Source of the DNA: Collinsella sp.
Lineage (GTDB): Bacteria; Actinomycetota; Coriobacteriia; Coriobacteriales; Coriobacteriaceae
Length of the DNA: 64,000 nucleotides
Assembly: GCA_018382295.1 (NCBI GenBank)
Contig: JAGZQF010000009.1
Location: forward strand, 1-64,000
Reading direction: 5' to 3'
Shown here piece by piece: positions 1 to 6,979 of this stretch (its first letter is position 1; every line of letters starts with the position of its first letter). Position numbers and translations under genes: made by a program. The notes under the pieces are model-generated. The model was not told the DNA's origin, did no database searches, and saw only the letters and a program-made list of their open reading frames with translations.

Positions 1-111
1 CGCTTCCCCCGAGAACAATTATCAGTGCAGGTAGACGGCTTGTGAATTCCGTGAAATGTCGGGTATGGACGGCCTGTCCGGGTCCAGCCCCGTAATCCGA
101 CATAGTTTTGA

Positions 112-148
112 AACGACACTAGTTCACTAGCAGGCAAACTAGGTCGTT
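112..148 (-). terminator. Hairpin after the nuclease-domain gene
   Basis: An inverted repeat pairs AACGACACTAGTT (112-124) with AACTAGGTCGTT (137-148), with one bulged base. It starts 19 bases past the stop of the minus-strand gene that ends at 167, so it could end that transcript. No clear U-tract follows, so a role as a terminator is uncertain. I see no gene in positions 1-166. Confidence 0.3.
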
Positions 149-166
149 CTAGCTCCTTGTCGCCGG

Positions 167-1324
167 CTAATTTCCGATTTCCAACCAGTTGCACAATACA
201 CTTGCGCGCAGTCGCGTCTCGGCGCACTTCATTGCTTCTGATTTAGCTTTATATCGAATTCCCAAACGACTGCAGACGCTTTTGACTATGGTATCTAGCT
301 GCTTTTTGTCGTTAAGCATATCGTGGGTTACCAGAAACACGTCGAAACCCATACTCTGGAGCGCAGTCATGCGCTCTGCATCGTGGTCAAGTACCGCGCC
401 TGATCCATGGATGACTTCACCTTGGATCTCGATAATTACTGCCTTCATTAGGATTGGGTTTACAATCACAATGTCGCCGTAGCAAACCTTTTGACCTGCG
501 ATGCTTTGGGCCGCCTCGGATAGAGGGGTTAAATCGTTGAGATACACGTATTTGAATCCTGAACCACCTAGACGTCGAGAACGACTTAGAAGCAGGACCC
601 CCGCGACCTCGAGTGGAGATGCAGCGATGCCGATAACCTGCTGAGCGGCAACATAAAACTGCTTTCCCCACATTTGACTTTTGACCTTATCGGCGAATCG
701 ATGCAGGTCGCTCAGTTCGATGAGCGGCTTTCTCATCCAAAGAGAAGTACCTTTGAGTTTTGTAATCTCTCTTCCGTTCTCACGCTTATTCGATTGGCCT
801 TCATTATCTGGGGCCTTTACGGTTGCGCGGGCATAAACTCGTTTCCAAGGGACCTCGTCTTCGCCCTCTCCAAGTTCGAACAGATCCTGCGTGCTGGAAT
901 TGCGATTCTCCTCTTCCGCCATTTTTAACTGCATTTCGACAGCGGGGGTCGGCTCGAAAACAGAAAACCAGCCGCAAAGTTCGTACATGGCCAGTACGAG
1001 ATCTATTTGGGACACAAAGCGTGTCATAGTAAATAACGTGTTAAGCGGATTGGTGACACTAAAGCCTAAATGAGTGTCGATTGTTGCGCCGGCATCCGAT
1101 ACCCCTTCCCAGCGAATAGTGGAGCGCAAACCCGAATGGTGGTTACAGCAGCCTGGTGGAGCAACAGAAATAATCGGGGTTTTGAGGACGTCGGTTACGA
1201 AAGGGGCTTGGGATAGGGCTCGCCAGCCGTCTTCGGAGTTGGGCAGGCGCGGGTAGAGATCGCGCACCTGCGGCGGGCAGCGCCAGTAGCGGAATTCGGT
1301 GTTTGCGCAGACGATTTCGTCCAT
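167..1324 (-). CDS. AbiEi-like protein with C-terminal DUF559/Vsr-like nuclease domain
   Basis: This 385-residue protein resembles a coriobacterial family of AbiEi-like proteins that end in a DUF559/Vsr-type PD-(D/E)XK domain. The middle contains the family-like block FVSQIDLVLAMYELCG. The C-terminus has IIEIQGEVIHG, then DHDAERMTALQSMGFDVFLV, which matches the pattern of an acidic beta-strand residue, E-x-(Q/D)-G-x-x-H, a D-x-x-R helix and a final hydrophobic strand. Residues around 140-190 are charged and low-complexity and may be a linker. The ATG start gives a conserved-looking N-terminus (MDEIVCANTEFRYWRC). It lies between the window edge and tRNA-Val, a common integration site, which suggests mobile-island cargo. 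Family resemblance is from memory and nuclease activity is inferred; no partner gene is visible in the window. Confidence 0.6.
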   Translation of the reverse strand: MDEIVCANTEFRYWRCPPQVRDLYPRLPNSEDGWRALSQAPFVTDVLKTPIISVAPPGCCNHHSGLRSTIRWEGVSDAGATIDTHLGFSVTNPLNTLFTMTRFVSQIDLVLAMYELCGWFSVFEPTPAVEMQLKMAEEENRNSSTQDLFELGEGEDEVPWKRVYARATVKAPDNEGQSNKRENGREITKLKGTSLWMRKPLIELSDLHRFADKVKSQMWGKQFYVAAQQVIGIAASPLEVAGVLLLSRSRRLGGSGFKYVYLNDLTPLSEAAQSIAGQKVCYGDIVIVNPILMKAVIIEIQGEVIHGSGAVLDHDAERMTALQSMGFDVFLVTHDMLNDKKQLDTIVKSVCSRLGIRYKAKSEAMKCAETRLRASVLCNWLEIGN

Positions 1325-1694
1325 TTGCGCCTCCCCTGGTATCGGCCATAGGCCGCGCGGATTGCGGACATCACCGATTATCTACCGGGGCATCATGCGG
1401 GTAAGTACCGGAAGCTGACCAAACACTGACCAAAAAATGGATGGGATGTGTTGAAAGGTTGTCACGAGGCGTGAATGTGCTGGTACGAACTGTGTGCCAG
1501 TGGTCTCTGTCTCCACAATTGCGTATGACTCATGCAAAGAATTCATTGAAAGAGCGCGTGATCTTTCTTCGAAATGGTCAATGACGTCACTTAAAGTTAG
1601 TCAACGAACGGAAATTTTATTCAATATGTAGGATTTGTGAAGGGGACATGATCAATAAAAAACGGGACCCCATTTTAATAAAAATCGAAAATTT
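1325..1694. other. Intergenic region, AT-rich, no gene seen
   Basis: No credible gene is visible between the nuclease-domain gene and the repeats beside tRNA-Val. The segment is AT-rich towards its right end and contains the tandem CTGACCAAACACTGACCAAA around 1417-1436. It probably holds the promoter of the minus-strand gene and the remains of an integration junction, but I cannot point to a specific site. Confidence 0.4.
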
Positions 1695-1725
1695 GGTGTC
1701 ACTTTTGGTGTCACCCTTGGTGTCA
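1695..1725. repeat. Three 12-bp direct repeats (GGTGTCAC)
   Basis: GGTGTCAC or GGTGTCA starts at 1695, 1707 and 1719, so the period is exactly 12 bp and the first two copies match over TTTGGTGTCAC. The array abuts the terminator of tRNA-Val. Similar short direct repeats occur beside tyrosine-integrase attachment sites, so these may be integrase arm-binding sites of a former element. No integrase gene is present here. Confidence 0.55.
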
Positions 1726-1760
1726 AAAAGAAAAAGGCCAGAGGCTTAATACCTCTGACC
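1726..1760 (-). terminator. Terminator of tRNA-Val
   Basis: Read on the minus strand, GGTCAGAGG pairs with CCTCTGGCC (1736-1744 with 1752-1760, one mismatch) and is followed by a run of T. It starts 12 bases past the 3' end of tRNA-Val and fits an intrinsic terminator. Confidence 0.75.
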
Positions 1761-1771
1761 TGCGCTTTTGA

Positions 1772-1846
1772 TGGTGGGCGATACAAGATTCGAACTTGTG
1801 ACCCCATCCGTGTGAAGGATATGCTCTACCCCTGAGCCAATCGCCC
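1772..1846 (-). tRNA. tRNA-Val(CAC)
   Basis: The minus strand folds into a 75-nt cloverleaf. The acceptor GGGCGAT pairs with ATCGCCC, the D-stem is GCTC/GAGC, the anticodon stem TATCC/GGATG encloses TTCACAC, and the T-arm is ACAAG-TTCGAAT-CTTGT. Anticodon CAC reads GUG valine codons. The discriminator is A and the CCA end is encoded. Short 12-bp repeats lie just beyond its terminator, which fits use of this tRNA as an integration site. Confidence 0.95.
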
Positions 1847-1984
1847 GTCGCCTTTCGGCAAAAGAGATACTAACATAGCCGCGCGTGGTTTACCAAGAAC
1901 TTTTTGCCCTCGATTTTAAATTCGTGGGTGCCAGTCAAGCAAAAGTGACAAAAGCAATCGGCAAACTCGCAGCTAAACCAGCAT

Positions 1985-2773
1985 TTACCGCTTTATCCAC
2001 GAAGTCTCGGGACGGCAAATGAGTCGCGCGTTGTTGTAGGCCATGTCGAGCGTGAGGCAGGTGCGCGCGGCGTAGAAGCCGTCCTCGCGCTGGATGGTCA
2101 GCGCCAGCTCGGGCTTGTCGCCGGTCAGGCACAGCGGCAAGAGCAGCTGGATCCGGCCGCCATAGAACTGCGGCACCGCGAGCGTGTAGTTGGCTGCTGC
2201 GCGACGGGCGGCCTCGACGACGGCACCCTCAAAGGCGCGGCGCAGCAGCAGCGAGTTGCCCTCCCCCATCAGGCTGGCGGGAATGCGCGTCAGGTTCTCC
2301 TCGTCGCCCAAAATGTGGTCGATGTTGGAACGGATGGGCAGGCGGTAGTCAAAGACGAGCTCGGAGGGGTCCTCGGCAAAGCGCACGCGGCACGGCAGGT
2401 ACTCAAACGATACCAACATGGGGTCGCTTTCCTTAAAGAAGCCCTTCAAAAACCAGCGCTGGCGCGCGTCGGGTTTGGTGTTGGGCTCAAACAGGCCGTA
2501 GATAGTCTCGTAGCGGCGCGTGTACAGGCCGGTGTTGAATAGACAGCGGTCGTCGTCGAACACCAACGGCAGGTTGGACGGGGCGGTCTGGTTCACGTCA
2601 CGCTCGGTCAAAAATACCGCGCGGCTAAACGAAAACGACAAGTAGTTTTTGAGGATGCGGTTGCTGGGACCCCAGTCCTCGGGGTCGGCGAGATCGACCA
2701 GGCGGTCGTAACAGGGCTCGGGGCAAAACGCAAAGTCGTACACATTGCTGCACAGGGTGCTGGGGAGTTCCAT
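1985..2773 (-). CDS. DUF3825 domain-containing protein
   Basis: This 262-residue protein matches what I recall of the DUF3825 family. It has an N-terminal YDFAFCPEP segment, ILKNYLSFSFSRAVFLTE (residues about 40-57), FNTGLYTRRYETIYGLFEPN (about 79-98), and a C-terminal half ending in a strand-rich region with MAYNNARLI. DUF3825 domains often sit next to OST-HTH/LOTUS-type RNA-binding modules, but none is visible here, so this copy stands alone. Biochemical function is unknown. It lies between tRNA-Val and the Fic/Doc pair on the same strand. No strong ribosome-binding site precedes the ATG. Confidence 0.6.
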   Translation of the reverse strand: MELPSTLCSNVYDFAFCPEPCYDRLVDLADPEDWGPSNRILKNYLSFSFSRAVFLTERDVNQTAPSNLPLVFDDDRCLFNTGLYTRRYETIYGLFEPNTKPDARQRWFLKGFFKESDPMLVSFEYLPCRVRFAEDPSELVFDYRLPIRSNIDHILGDEENLTRIPASLMGEGNSLLLRRAFEGAVVEAARRAAANYTLAVPQFYGGRIQLLLPLCLTGDKPELALTIQREDGFYAARTCLTLDMAYNNARLICRPETSWIKR

Positions 2774-2818
2774 GTGGTGTCCAATCCATTCAATTACCAG
2801 CGTGCGGATGGTTTGATT

Positions 2819-3334
2819 CTATACAGGCGAAGCGCAGTCGTGACACACAACGTAATTGCGTCTAAGCTCTTCCGCAAGATCGGCGCGAGAGCGGTTTCCG
2901 GATACGAGGTCCTGGATCCAGGCGTAGTACTGGTTGTCTTTGGGCTCGGGGCTGTCGGACAGCACGACCGGAGTGCCTGCGAACCTTAAGACGGACAATG
3001 CAAAGACAAGGCTGGTGCGTTTGTTACCGTCCTCAAAGATGTGGTCCTTGACCATGTGCTCGGCCACGTAGGTGACCTGGTCAAAGATGTCTGCGAAGCG
3101 GTCGGCCGGCGATTGGCCGAATATCGTACAGAATGCACCCGCAAGCACCGACTCGACGCGTCCAAGCTCAAGCGCGGCACGGCCGCCTGCGGCGTCGGTT
3201 GTATAGCAGCGCCCGACCGTCATCAGCGTGCTGTGTAGGCGCATCACGGCCGCGGCCATAGCTTCGAGAGAACCGGCATCATCGAGCACGAGCGGCGCGA
3301 ACGGATGAGCGCTCCGCTGCATAACCGCCATCAT
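2819..3334 (-). CDS. Fic/Doc family toxin
   Basis: This 171-residue protein has the Fic/Doc signature HIFEDGNKRT at residues 98-107. The lysine after Asn and the lack of the second GxxR arginine are closer to Doc, a kinase that inactivates EF-Tu, than to AMP-transferring Fic proteins. Which reaction it performs cannot be read from sequence alone. The start was placed at the ATGATG that overlaps the stop of the upstream small gene (ATGA), although the frame stays open further upstream. This overlap and order, small gene first and Doc second, is that of phd-doc modules. The C-terminus ends in an unusual CHDC motif. Confidence 0.75.
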   Translation of the reverse strand: MMAVMQRSAHPFAPLVLDDAGSLEAMAAAVMRLHSTLMTVGRCYTTDAAGGRAALELGRVESVLAGAFCTIFGQSPADRFADIFDQVTYVAEHMVKDHIFEDGNKRTSLVFALSVLRFAGTPVVLSDSPEPKDNQYYAWIQDLVSGNRSRADLAEELRRNYVVCHDCASPV

Positions 3335-3516
3335 GAGTTCTCCAAGAGTCTGAGCGCGTTGGGCACCCCCGCAATGGTCAGCCGAATAGCTTCGTCGATT
3401 GACGTGGCGCCGTCGGGCAAAATCGGTGATGCTGAATTTGCCACGTGCGCAGTTGAATGATCTTCTTGAGCAACGCAATCAGCGCCGTCATCTTGTTGAA
3501 CATAGCTCCAAGGCAT
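3331..3516 (-). CDS. Putative antitoxin partner of Doc, WSYVQ N-terminus
   Basis: This is a 61-residue protein beginning MPWSYVQQDDG, preceded by a good ribosome-binding site (GAGGAG). Its stop overlaps the start of the Fic/Doc gene, which implies translational coupling and a partner role. The C-terminal part (SIDEAIRLTIAGVPNALRLLENS region) looks helical, as expected for a segment that binds a Doc active site. The first 11 residues closely match the start of the 92-residue protein at 7308-7586, which adjoins a nucleotidyltransferase gene; the rest does not match. It may be a hybrid or an eroded derivative of that family. The antitoxin role is inferred from position. Confidence 0.55.
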   Translation of the reverse strand: MPWSYVQQDDGADCVAQEDHSTAHVANSASPILPDGATSIDEAIRLTIAGVPNALRLLENS

Positions 3517-3527
3517 GTCTGACTCCT

Positions 3528-4217
3528 CTATAACTTTACAGACGAAATAGCACGCGAGTCGTACTCCAGGGCAACCGGCTGCCAGACGAGGTCTTCGATG
3601 GCGCAGCTTAGGGTGTTTGCGAGCGCCAATGCCGAGGAGACTGAGGCGCGGCGTAGGTCGAGCTGGTTCTGCTCGTAGAGTTGTATGGCGCGAAGTTTAA
3701 CCCCCGATTGGGCGGCGAGCTGTTTTTGCGTTAGGCCGGCCGCCTTTCGTGCCACTTTGAGACCCTTTTTGCCTGCCTGGGCGTTGTTCCATTTTTCGAT
3801 GACAATCTGGGCGAATTTGTCTTCGGAGGCCTCGTGAAGCGGATGGTACGAGCCTATGATCCAATCGAGCGGGGCGACTTCAAGAAGGTCGCTAAAACAC
3901 AAGCTGCACATCCATTGCGCATAGGCCAAAACCCAGCCCGCCCAATACTGAGGCGAACGGTCGAACGGATAGGTCTCCCTGCATTCGACGGGGCTTAGTC
4001 CCGCATGGGCGATAATATCGCGCGCGAGCTCGTCGCCCGACATGCCGCAGACGACGCGAGGCATACCGCGCTCAAACTGTTTCATCTCAAGAGCGTTCGA
4101 CAGGATCGCCGTCAACTCGGCTGGAGTCATCCCTTGGTCACAGAGAGCAAAATCGACCGCCTCTCCCAGCGTTCTCATGGCATCTTCGAGATACATCTCA
4201 CTGTAGGCGTGGGTCAT
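3528..4217 (-). CDS. XRE-family regulator, antitoxin of the DUF3990 pair
   Basis: This 229-residue protein has a C-terminal helix-turn-helix of the XRE/Cro type at about residues 150-205 (KKGLKVARKAAGLTQKQLAAQ, then KLRAIQLYEQNQ). The N-terminal 150 residues are a DUF3791-like or uncharacterised helical domain. The gene starts inside the last codons of the upstream DUF3990 gene, a 20-base overlap with an AGAGGA ribosome-binding site, so the two are co-translated. A perfect palindromic repeat in front of the DUF3990 gene is the probable autoregulatory operator. The role as antitoxin is inferred from the pairing. Confidence 0.7.
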   Translation of the reverse strand: MTHAYSEMYLEDAMRTLGEAVDFALCDQGMTPAELTAILSNALEMKQFERGMPRVVCGMSGDELARDIIAHAGLSPVECRETYPFDRSPQYWAGWVLAYAQWMCSLCFSDLLEVAPLDWIIGSYHPLHEASEDKFAQIVIEKWNNAQAGKKGLKVARKAAGLTQKQLAAQSGVKLRAIQLYEQNQLDLRRASVSSALALANTLSCAIEDLVWQPVALEYDSRAISSVKL

Positions 4218-4866
4218 CGCCCGTCATCCTCTCTCGAACGATATCGACGATACGAATTCCCTCAAACGGATTTTCGGCAAGTACCTCCCGATACTGCGTC
4301 CTTGCCGCTACATCTCGCTCCTTGGCCAATGGAACATACAGAGCTTGTGGCGCACGTTCAAATCCAGCAAAACGAATGCTCTTAAACGCACGCTCGCTTT
4401 TGAGCATAATCTGCTCTCCCAGGTTGCCGAGCCTCATAGATTGACCAAGCTGATCAACGGCAATCGTATTGTTTACAAACGCCCTGGCATAACTGAAGTA
4501 CGAGTCATCCGCGCGCCATCCCCTTATCACGTCGCAAGCGCTCGTGTCAGGTAGAAAATGATCGTGGAGATATTCGCACGCCCCCACGGCAATAGCGGTG
4601 TCCTTGCGAAAAGAACGATGCTCTACAAGCAACGCTATCCAATGCAGAACTGAATATTGCGGCGATAGCAGGTCGAGTACCTTGAGCTCGGCTATATCGA
4701 GTTCATAGCGATTCGCAAAGCCATCGGTATCACGCGAGCATGCCCATTCCCTTGCAAGGCCGAGGCTCTCTGTGCAATAGAATCCCTGTCCATAGTCGTT
4801 ATGGACTTTCCCCAGGCCAAGCTGGGGAGTCTCAATGATTTTCTGAGAACCATGCCACAGTTCCAC
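4198..4866 (-). CDS. DUF3990 domain protein, predicted ADP-ribosyltransferase-fold toxin
   Basis: The 222-residue protein begins MELWHGSQKIIETPQLGLG and continues NDYGQGFYCTESLGLAREWA, which is the hallmark LxHGS...DfGxGFYxT...AxxWA pattern of DUF3990. That family is placed with ADP-ribosyltransferase-like folds as I recall it. A later LGNLGEQIMLKSERAF segment (about residues 152-167) may form part of the active-site Q/E region. The GTG start is set by GGAG about ten bases upstream and by the conserved first residues. It is first in a two-gene unit with the XRE gene, behind a strong inverted repeat. The toxin assignment is inferred; catalytic residues are not proven. Confidence 0.7.
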   Translation of the reverse strand: MELWHGSQKIIETPQLGLGKVHNDYGQGFYCTESLGLAREWACSRDTDGFANRYELDIAELKVLDLLSPQYSVLHWIALLVEHRSFRKDTAIAVGACEYLHDHFLPDTSACDVIRGWRADDSYFSYARAFVNNTIAVDQLGQSMRLGNLGEQIMLKSERAFKSIRFAGFERAPQALYVPLAKERDVAARTQYREVLAENPFEGIRIVDIVRERMTGDDPRLQ

Positions 4867-4880
4867 GCGAGTCTCCTAAC

Positions 4881-4929
4881 AGGTATCGCTCTAGCGATAG
4901 TAGAGCACACTATCGCTAGAGCGATACCT
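4881..4929 (-). promoter_or_regulatory. Perfect inverted-repeat operator of the DUF3990/XRE unit
   Basis: A 21-bp arm at 4881-4901 is perfectly repeated in inverse at 4909-4929, with a 7-base spacer. Each arm also contains a near-palindrome of the form TATCGCTnnAGCGATA, so the element holds two operator-like sites. It lies 15 bases upstream of the GTG start of the DUF3990 gene. This layout is typical of autoregulation by an XRE antitoxin. Confidence 0.75.
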
Positions 4930-5047
4930 TTATTCAAAGAGAAAGAGGGTTCATGGAACCGAGTTTGAGTTCAATACTGGCTTCTAAGACTCGCCCAGTC
5001 CGGAAGTATGCACAGGACATCTTTAAATGTAATTAAATCGTTTGCCT

Positions 5048-5087
5048 TGTAACATAATTAATGTTACATTCCAAATAGAATGTTACA
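5048..5087 (+). promoter_or_regulatory. AbiEi-type operator: TGTAACAT inverted repeat plus third half-site
   Basis: TGTAACAT (5048-5055) and ATGTTACA (5061-5068) form a perfect palindrome with a 5-base centre. A third ATGTTACA lies at 5080-5087, 19 bases further on. The cluster ends 14 bases before the start codon, overlapping the likely promoter. AbiEi-type antitoxins are known to bind inverted repeats at their own promoters, so autoregulation by the following gene is likely. Confidence 0.65.
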
Positions 5088-5101
5088 AAAGGAGGCGAAA
5101 C

Positions 5102-6091
5102 ATGCGGGAATTCGTTGAGAAGATGCTGCATTCGAGGGTCGAGCGTGAGCCCATTGACGTCTCGGGGCTTCCCCTGTATCTGAGGGGGTTGTACTCCCTT
5201 GAGCGGTGGACCGCCTTCGGCGTGCCGTTCGTGATGGCTTCCCCCATCGAGAGCGCGACGGTGAAAACCATGACGAAACACCGCAACACGCTGGAGACAG
5301 CTCTGGGGATTCCCGTGGCTTTCGCTCTCGAGAGCGCCACGGGCTACAGGGTCGAGCGAATGCTTGAGGCCGGCCTCGCCTTCGTAACTACAGACAAGCA
5401 GGTGTACCTGCCGTTCCTGGGAGTCGCGCTGAATAGCGGCAAGGCCCATGCGGGCGACCGTAAGCAGGTGAGCGTCGTGACGCTCTCGCCCCAGGCGCAG
5501 CGTCTCGCCATCATGGCGCTCTACGGTGAACTCGACGGAGCCAACGTAACTCAGGCGGCGAGCGTTCTCGCCGTAGCAAAGATGACCGTCTCGCGCGCGT
5601 TCGATGAACTCGCTGCTGTCGACCCCTCGATCATCGTGTCCGAAGGGCGCCGACGGGTCCTACGCCCCGACCGGAATAAGATGGCGCTGTGGCGGCGGCT
5701 GGAACCATTCATGGCAAGTCCGGTCGCTAGGGAGCATCGCCTGGCCCGCGTACCAGATGTGGGCCTTCCACCAGGAGGAGTTTCAGCGCTGAGCGAGATC
5801 TCAATGCTGCAGGACGACCCCTGGCCGACTTTCACCGCGACCAAAGCGCAAGAGCGCGTCCTGGGGCTGGCGACCGGTGCACGTAACGCTGAATTCGACG
5901 AGTCAGAGGAGCCCGCATGCGTAGTGCAGGTACTGCGCTACGAGCCCGAGCCAGCGCCCGGGTGTGTTGTCGACCCGCTTTCCGCCATCCTGTCCCTTCC
6001 CGACGATGTGAGGGACGACCCGCGCGTCGCGGGCGAGATCGAGTACGTCTTGAATCGAGTGCTTGGGGTTGATTATGAAGGGAATCGATAA
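5102..6091 (+). CDS. AbiEi-like winged-helix antitoxin/regulator
   Basis: This 329-residue protein starts at the ATG behind AAAGGAGG; an upstream in-frame ATG-like start lacks such a site. A winged-helix segment is visible at about residues 140-190 (RLAIMALYGELDG...TQAASVLAVAKMTVSRAFDELAA), with a long N-terminal domain before it and an acidic C-terminal third. Its 3' end overlaps the next gene by 17 bases, the order and overlap seen in abiEi-abiEii bicistrons. In that system the first protein represses the promoter and counteracts a nucleotidyltransferase toxin. Assignment rests on context plus the HTH, not on strong sequence recall. The repeats just upstream are its likely operator. Confidence 0.55.
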   Translation: MREFVEKMLHSRVEREPIDVSGLPLYLRGLYSLERWTAFGVPFVMASPIESATVKTMTKHRNTLETALGIPVAFALESATGYRVERMLEAGLAFVTTDKQVYLPFLGVALNSGKAHAGDRKQVSVVTLSPQAQRLAIMALYGELDGANVTQAASVLAVAKMTVSRAFDELAAVDPSIIVSEGRRRVLRPDRNKMALWRRLEPFMASPVAREHRLARVPDVGLPPGGVSALSEISMLQDDPWPTFTATKAQERVLGLATGARNAEFDESEEPACVVQVLRYEPEPAPGCVVDPLSAILSLPDDVRDDPRVAGEIEYVLNRVLGVDYEGNR

Positions 6092-6704
6092 GTTCAGGGA
6101 ACGCTTCACGGGCCGCGAGTTTGGCCGCGTGTTCTGGGACTTTGTCCGGGAAGGCGGGTACGAGAACAAACAAAAGAGTAGCGGGAAGCCGCAGTTCTAC
6201 CGGTTCTCTAAGCCGAAGGACCCGGCCTTCCCCGCCATGCTGGAGTTATTTGCACGCACCGACATCAACCTGCGCGACGGAGATTCCGGCCTTATGCCGA
6301 TACACATCGGCGAGGAGGTTTCTAGTCTTTCCGCGATTCTGCTGGACGAGGAGTACTACAAATTGCTCGTGGAGAACAGAGTATCGGCGGGCGGCGTCGC
6401 TGTCCTGTCGGTCGAGGGACTAATCCCCTTCAAAGCAAAGGCGTGGCTCGACCTGTCTGCCAAGCGTGCAGATGGAAAGGCAGTCGATGAGAAGAGCGTG
6501 AAGAAGCACCGTAACGACGTCTGCCGCCTCGCCACCTTGCTCGCGGGCAACGAGCGCCCCGCCATGAGCGAGGGTGTTCTTGCTGACATGAGGCGCTTCA
6601 TTGAGGCCTACGAATCGGACCCCGTCGATCCCAAAACAATCAGGATCAAGGGTGTTGAGGTACAACAGGTCGTTGAGGTGCTGAAGGACGTTTACTTGCG
6701 ATAA
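6075..6704 (+). pseudogene. AbiEii-like nucleotidyltransferase lacking its catalytic core
   Basis: The 209-residue product matches the C-terminal two thirds of a common AbiEii-like nucleotidyltransferase family: FWDFVREGGYENKQKSSG, YRFSKPKDPAFPAMLELFAR, VSSLSAILLDEEYYKLL, then LIPFKAKAWLDL and KKHRNDVCRLATLL. In the family as I know it, a catalytic block with a VIGGxACD motif and FRATKDID follows the opening KGIDKFRERF. Here MKGIDKFRERFTG runs directly into REFGRVFWDF, so about 40 residues including the GG and DxD motifs are missing while the frame is kept. The product should fold only partly and cannot transfer nucleotides. The ATG overlaps the upstream antitoxin gene. Confidence 0.7.
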
Positions 6705-6718
6705 CACGTACACATGAC

Positions 6719-6752
6719 GCGCCTTCAACCAGAGGGATTGAAGGCGCCTTCT
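6719..6752 (+). terminator. Terminator of the AbiEi/AbiEii-like operon
   Basis: GCGCCTTCAA (6719-6728) pairs perfectly with TTGAAGGCGC (6738-6747) around a 9-base loop, followed by CTTCT. It begins 15 bases after the stop codon. Confidence 0.75.
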
Positions 6753-6764
6753 CCGCGAGCATTA

Positions 6765-6850
6765 TTTTGATTGCGTTGGTCGTGCTCTGCGACCAAGATC
6801 TTCTCGGTAGGCTTTCTTTTGATTGCGTTGGTCGCGCCTTACGACCAAAT
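6765..6850. repeat. Two 34-bp direct repeats, each with a TTGGTCG/CGACCAA hairpin
   Basis: The sequence TTTTGATTGCGTTGGTCG starts at 6765 and again at 6817, and each copy ends in CGACCAA. The copies are 52 bp apart and differ only in the small loop and last base. Each folds into a 7-bp hairpin (TTGGTCG/CGACCAA). They lie between converging genes, so they may be protein-binding sites, transcription stops or the trace of a small element. Confidence 0.6.
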
Positions 6851-6979
6851 TCTGGGACAAGCATATAAATAAATGGAAAACGATGCAAGGCGGGTTAAGA
6901 AGTCCCGCAATCGCCTTCGTTAACCTAAGGCGGTGAGCCGTTCTATCTAACCCAAACATTCGCAAGCTCCTCGTCCTGT

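Noticed and set aside
1695..1725. GGTGTCAC repeats as a short CRISPR array
   Set aside because: The repeats are 8 bases with 4-base spacing and no cas genes are present; an integrase-site interpretation fits better. No CRISPR array was seen anywhere in the window.
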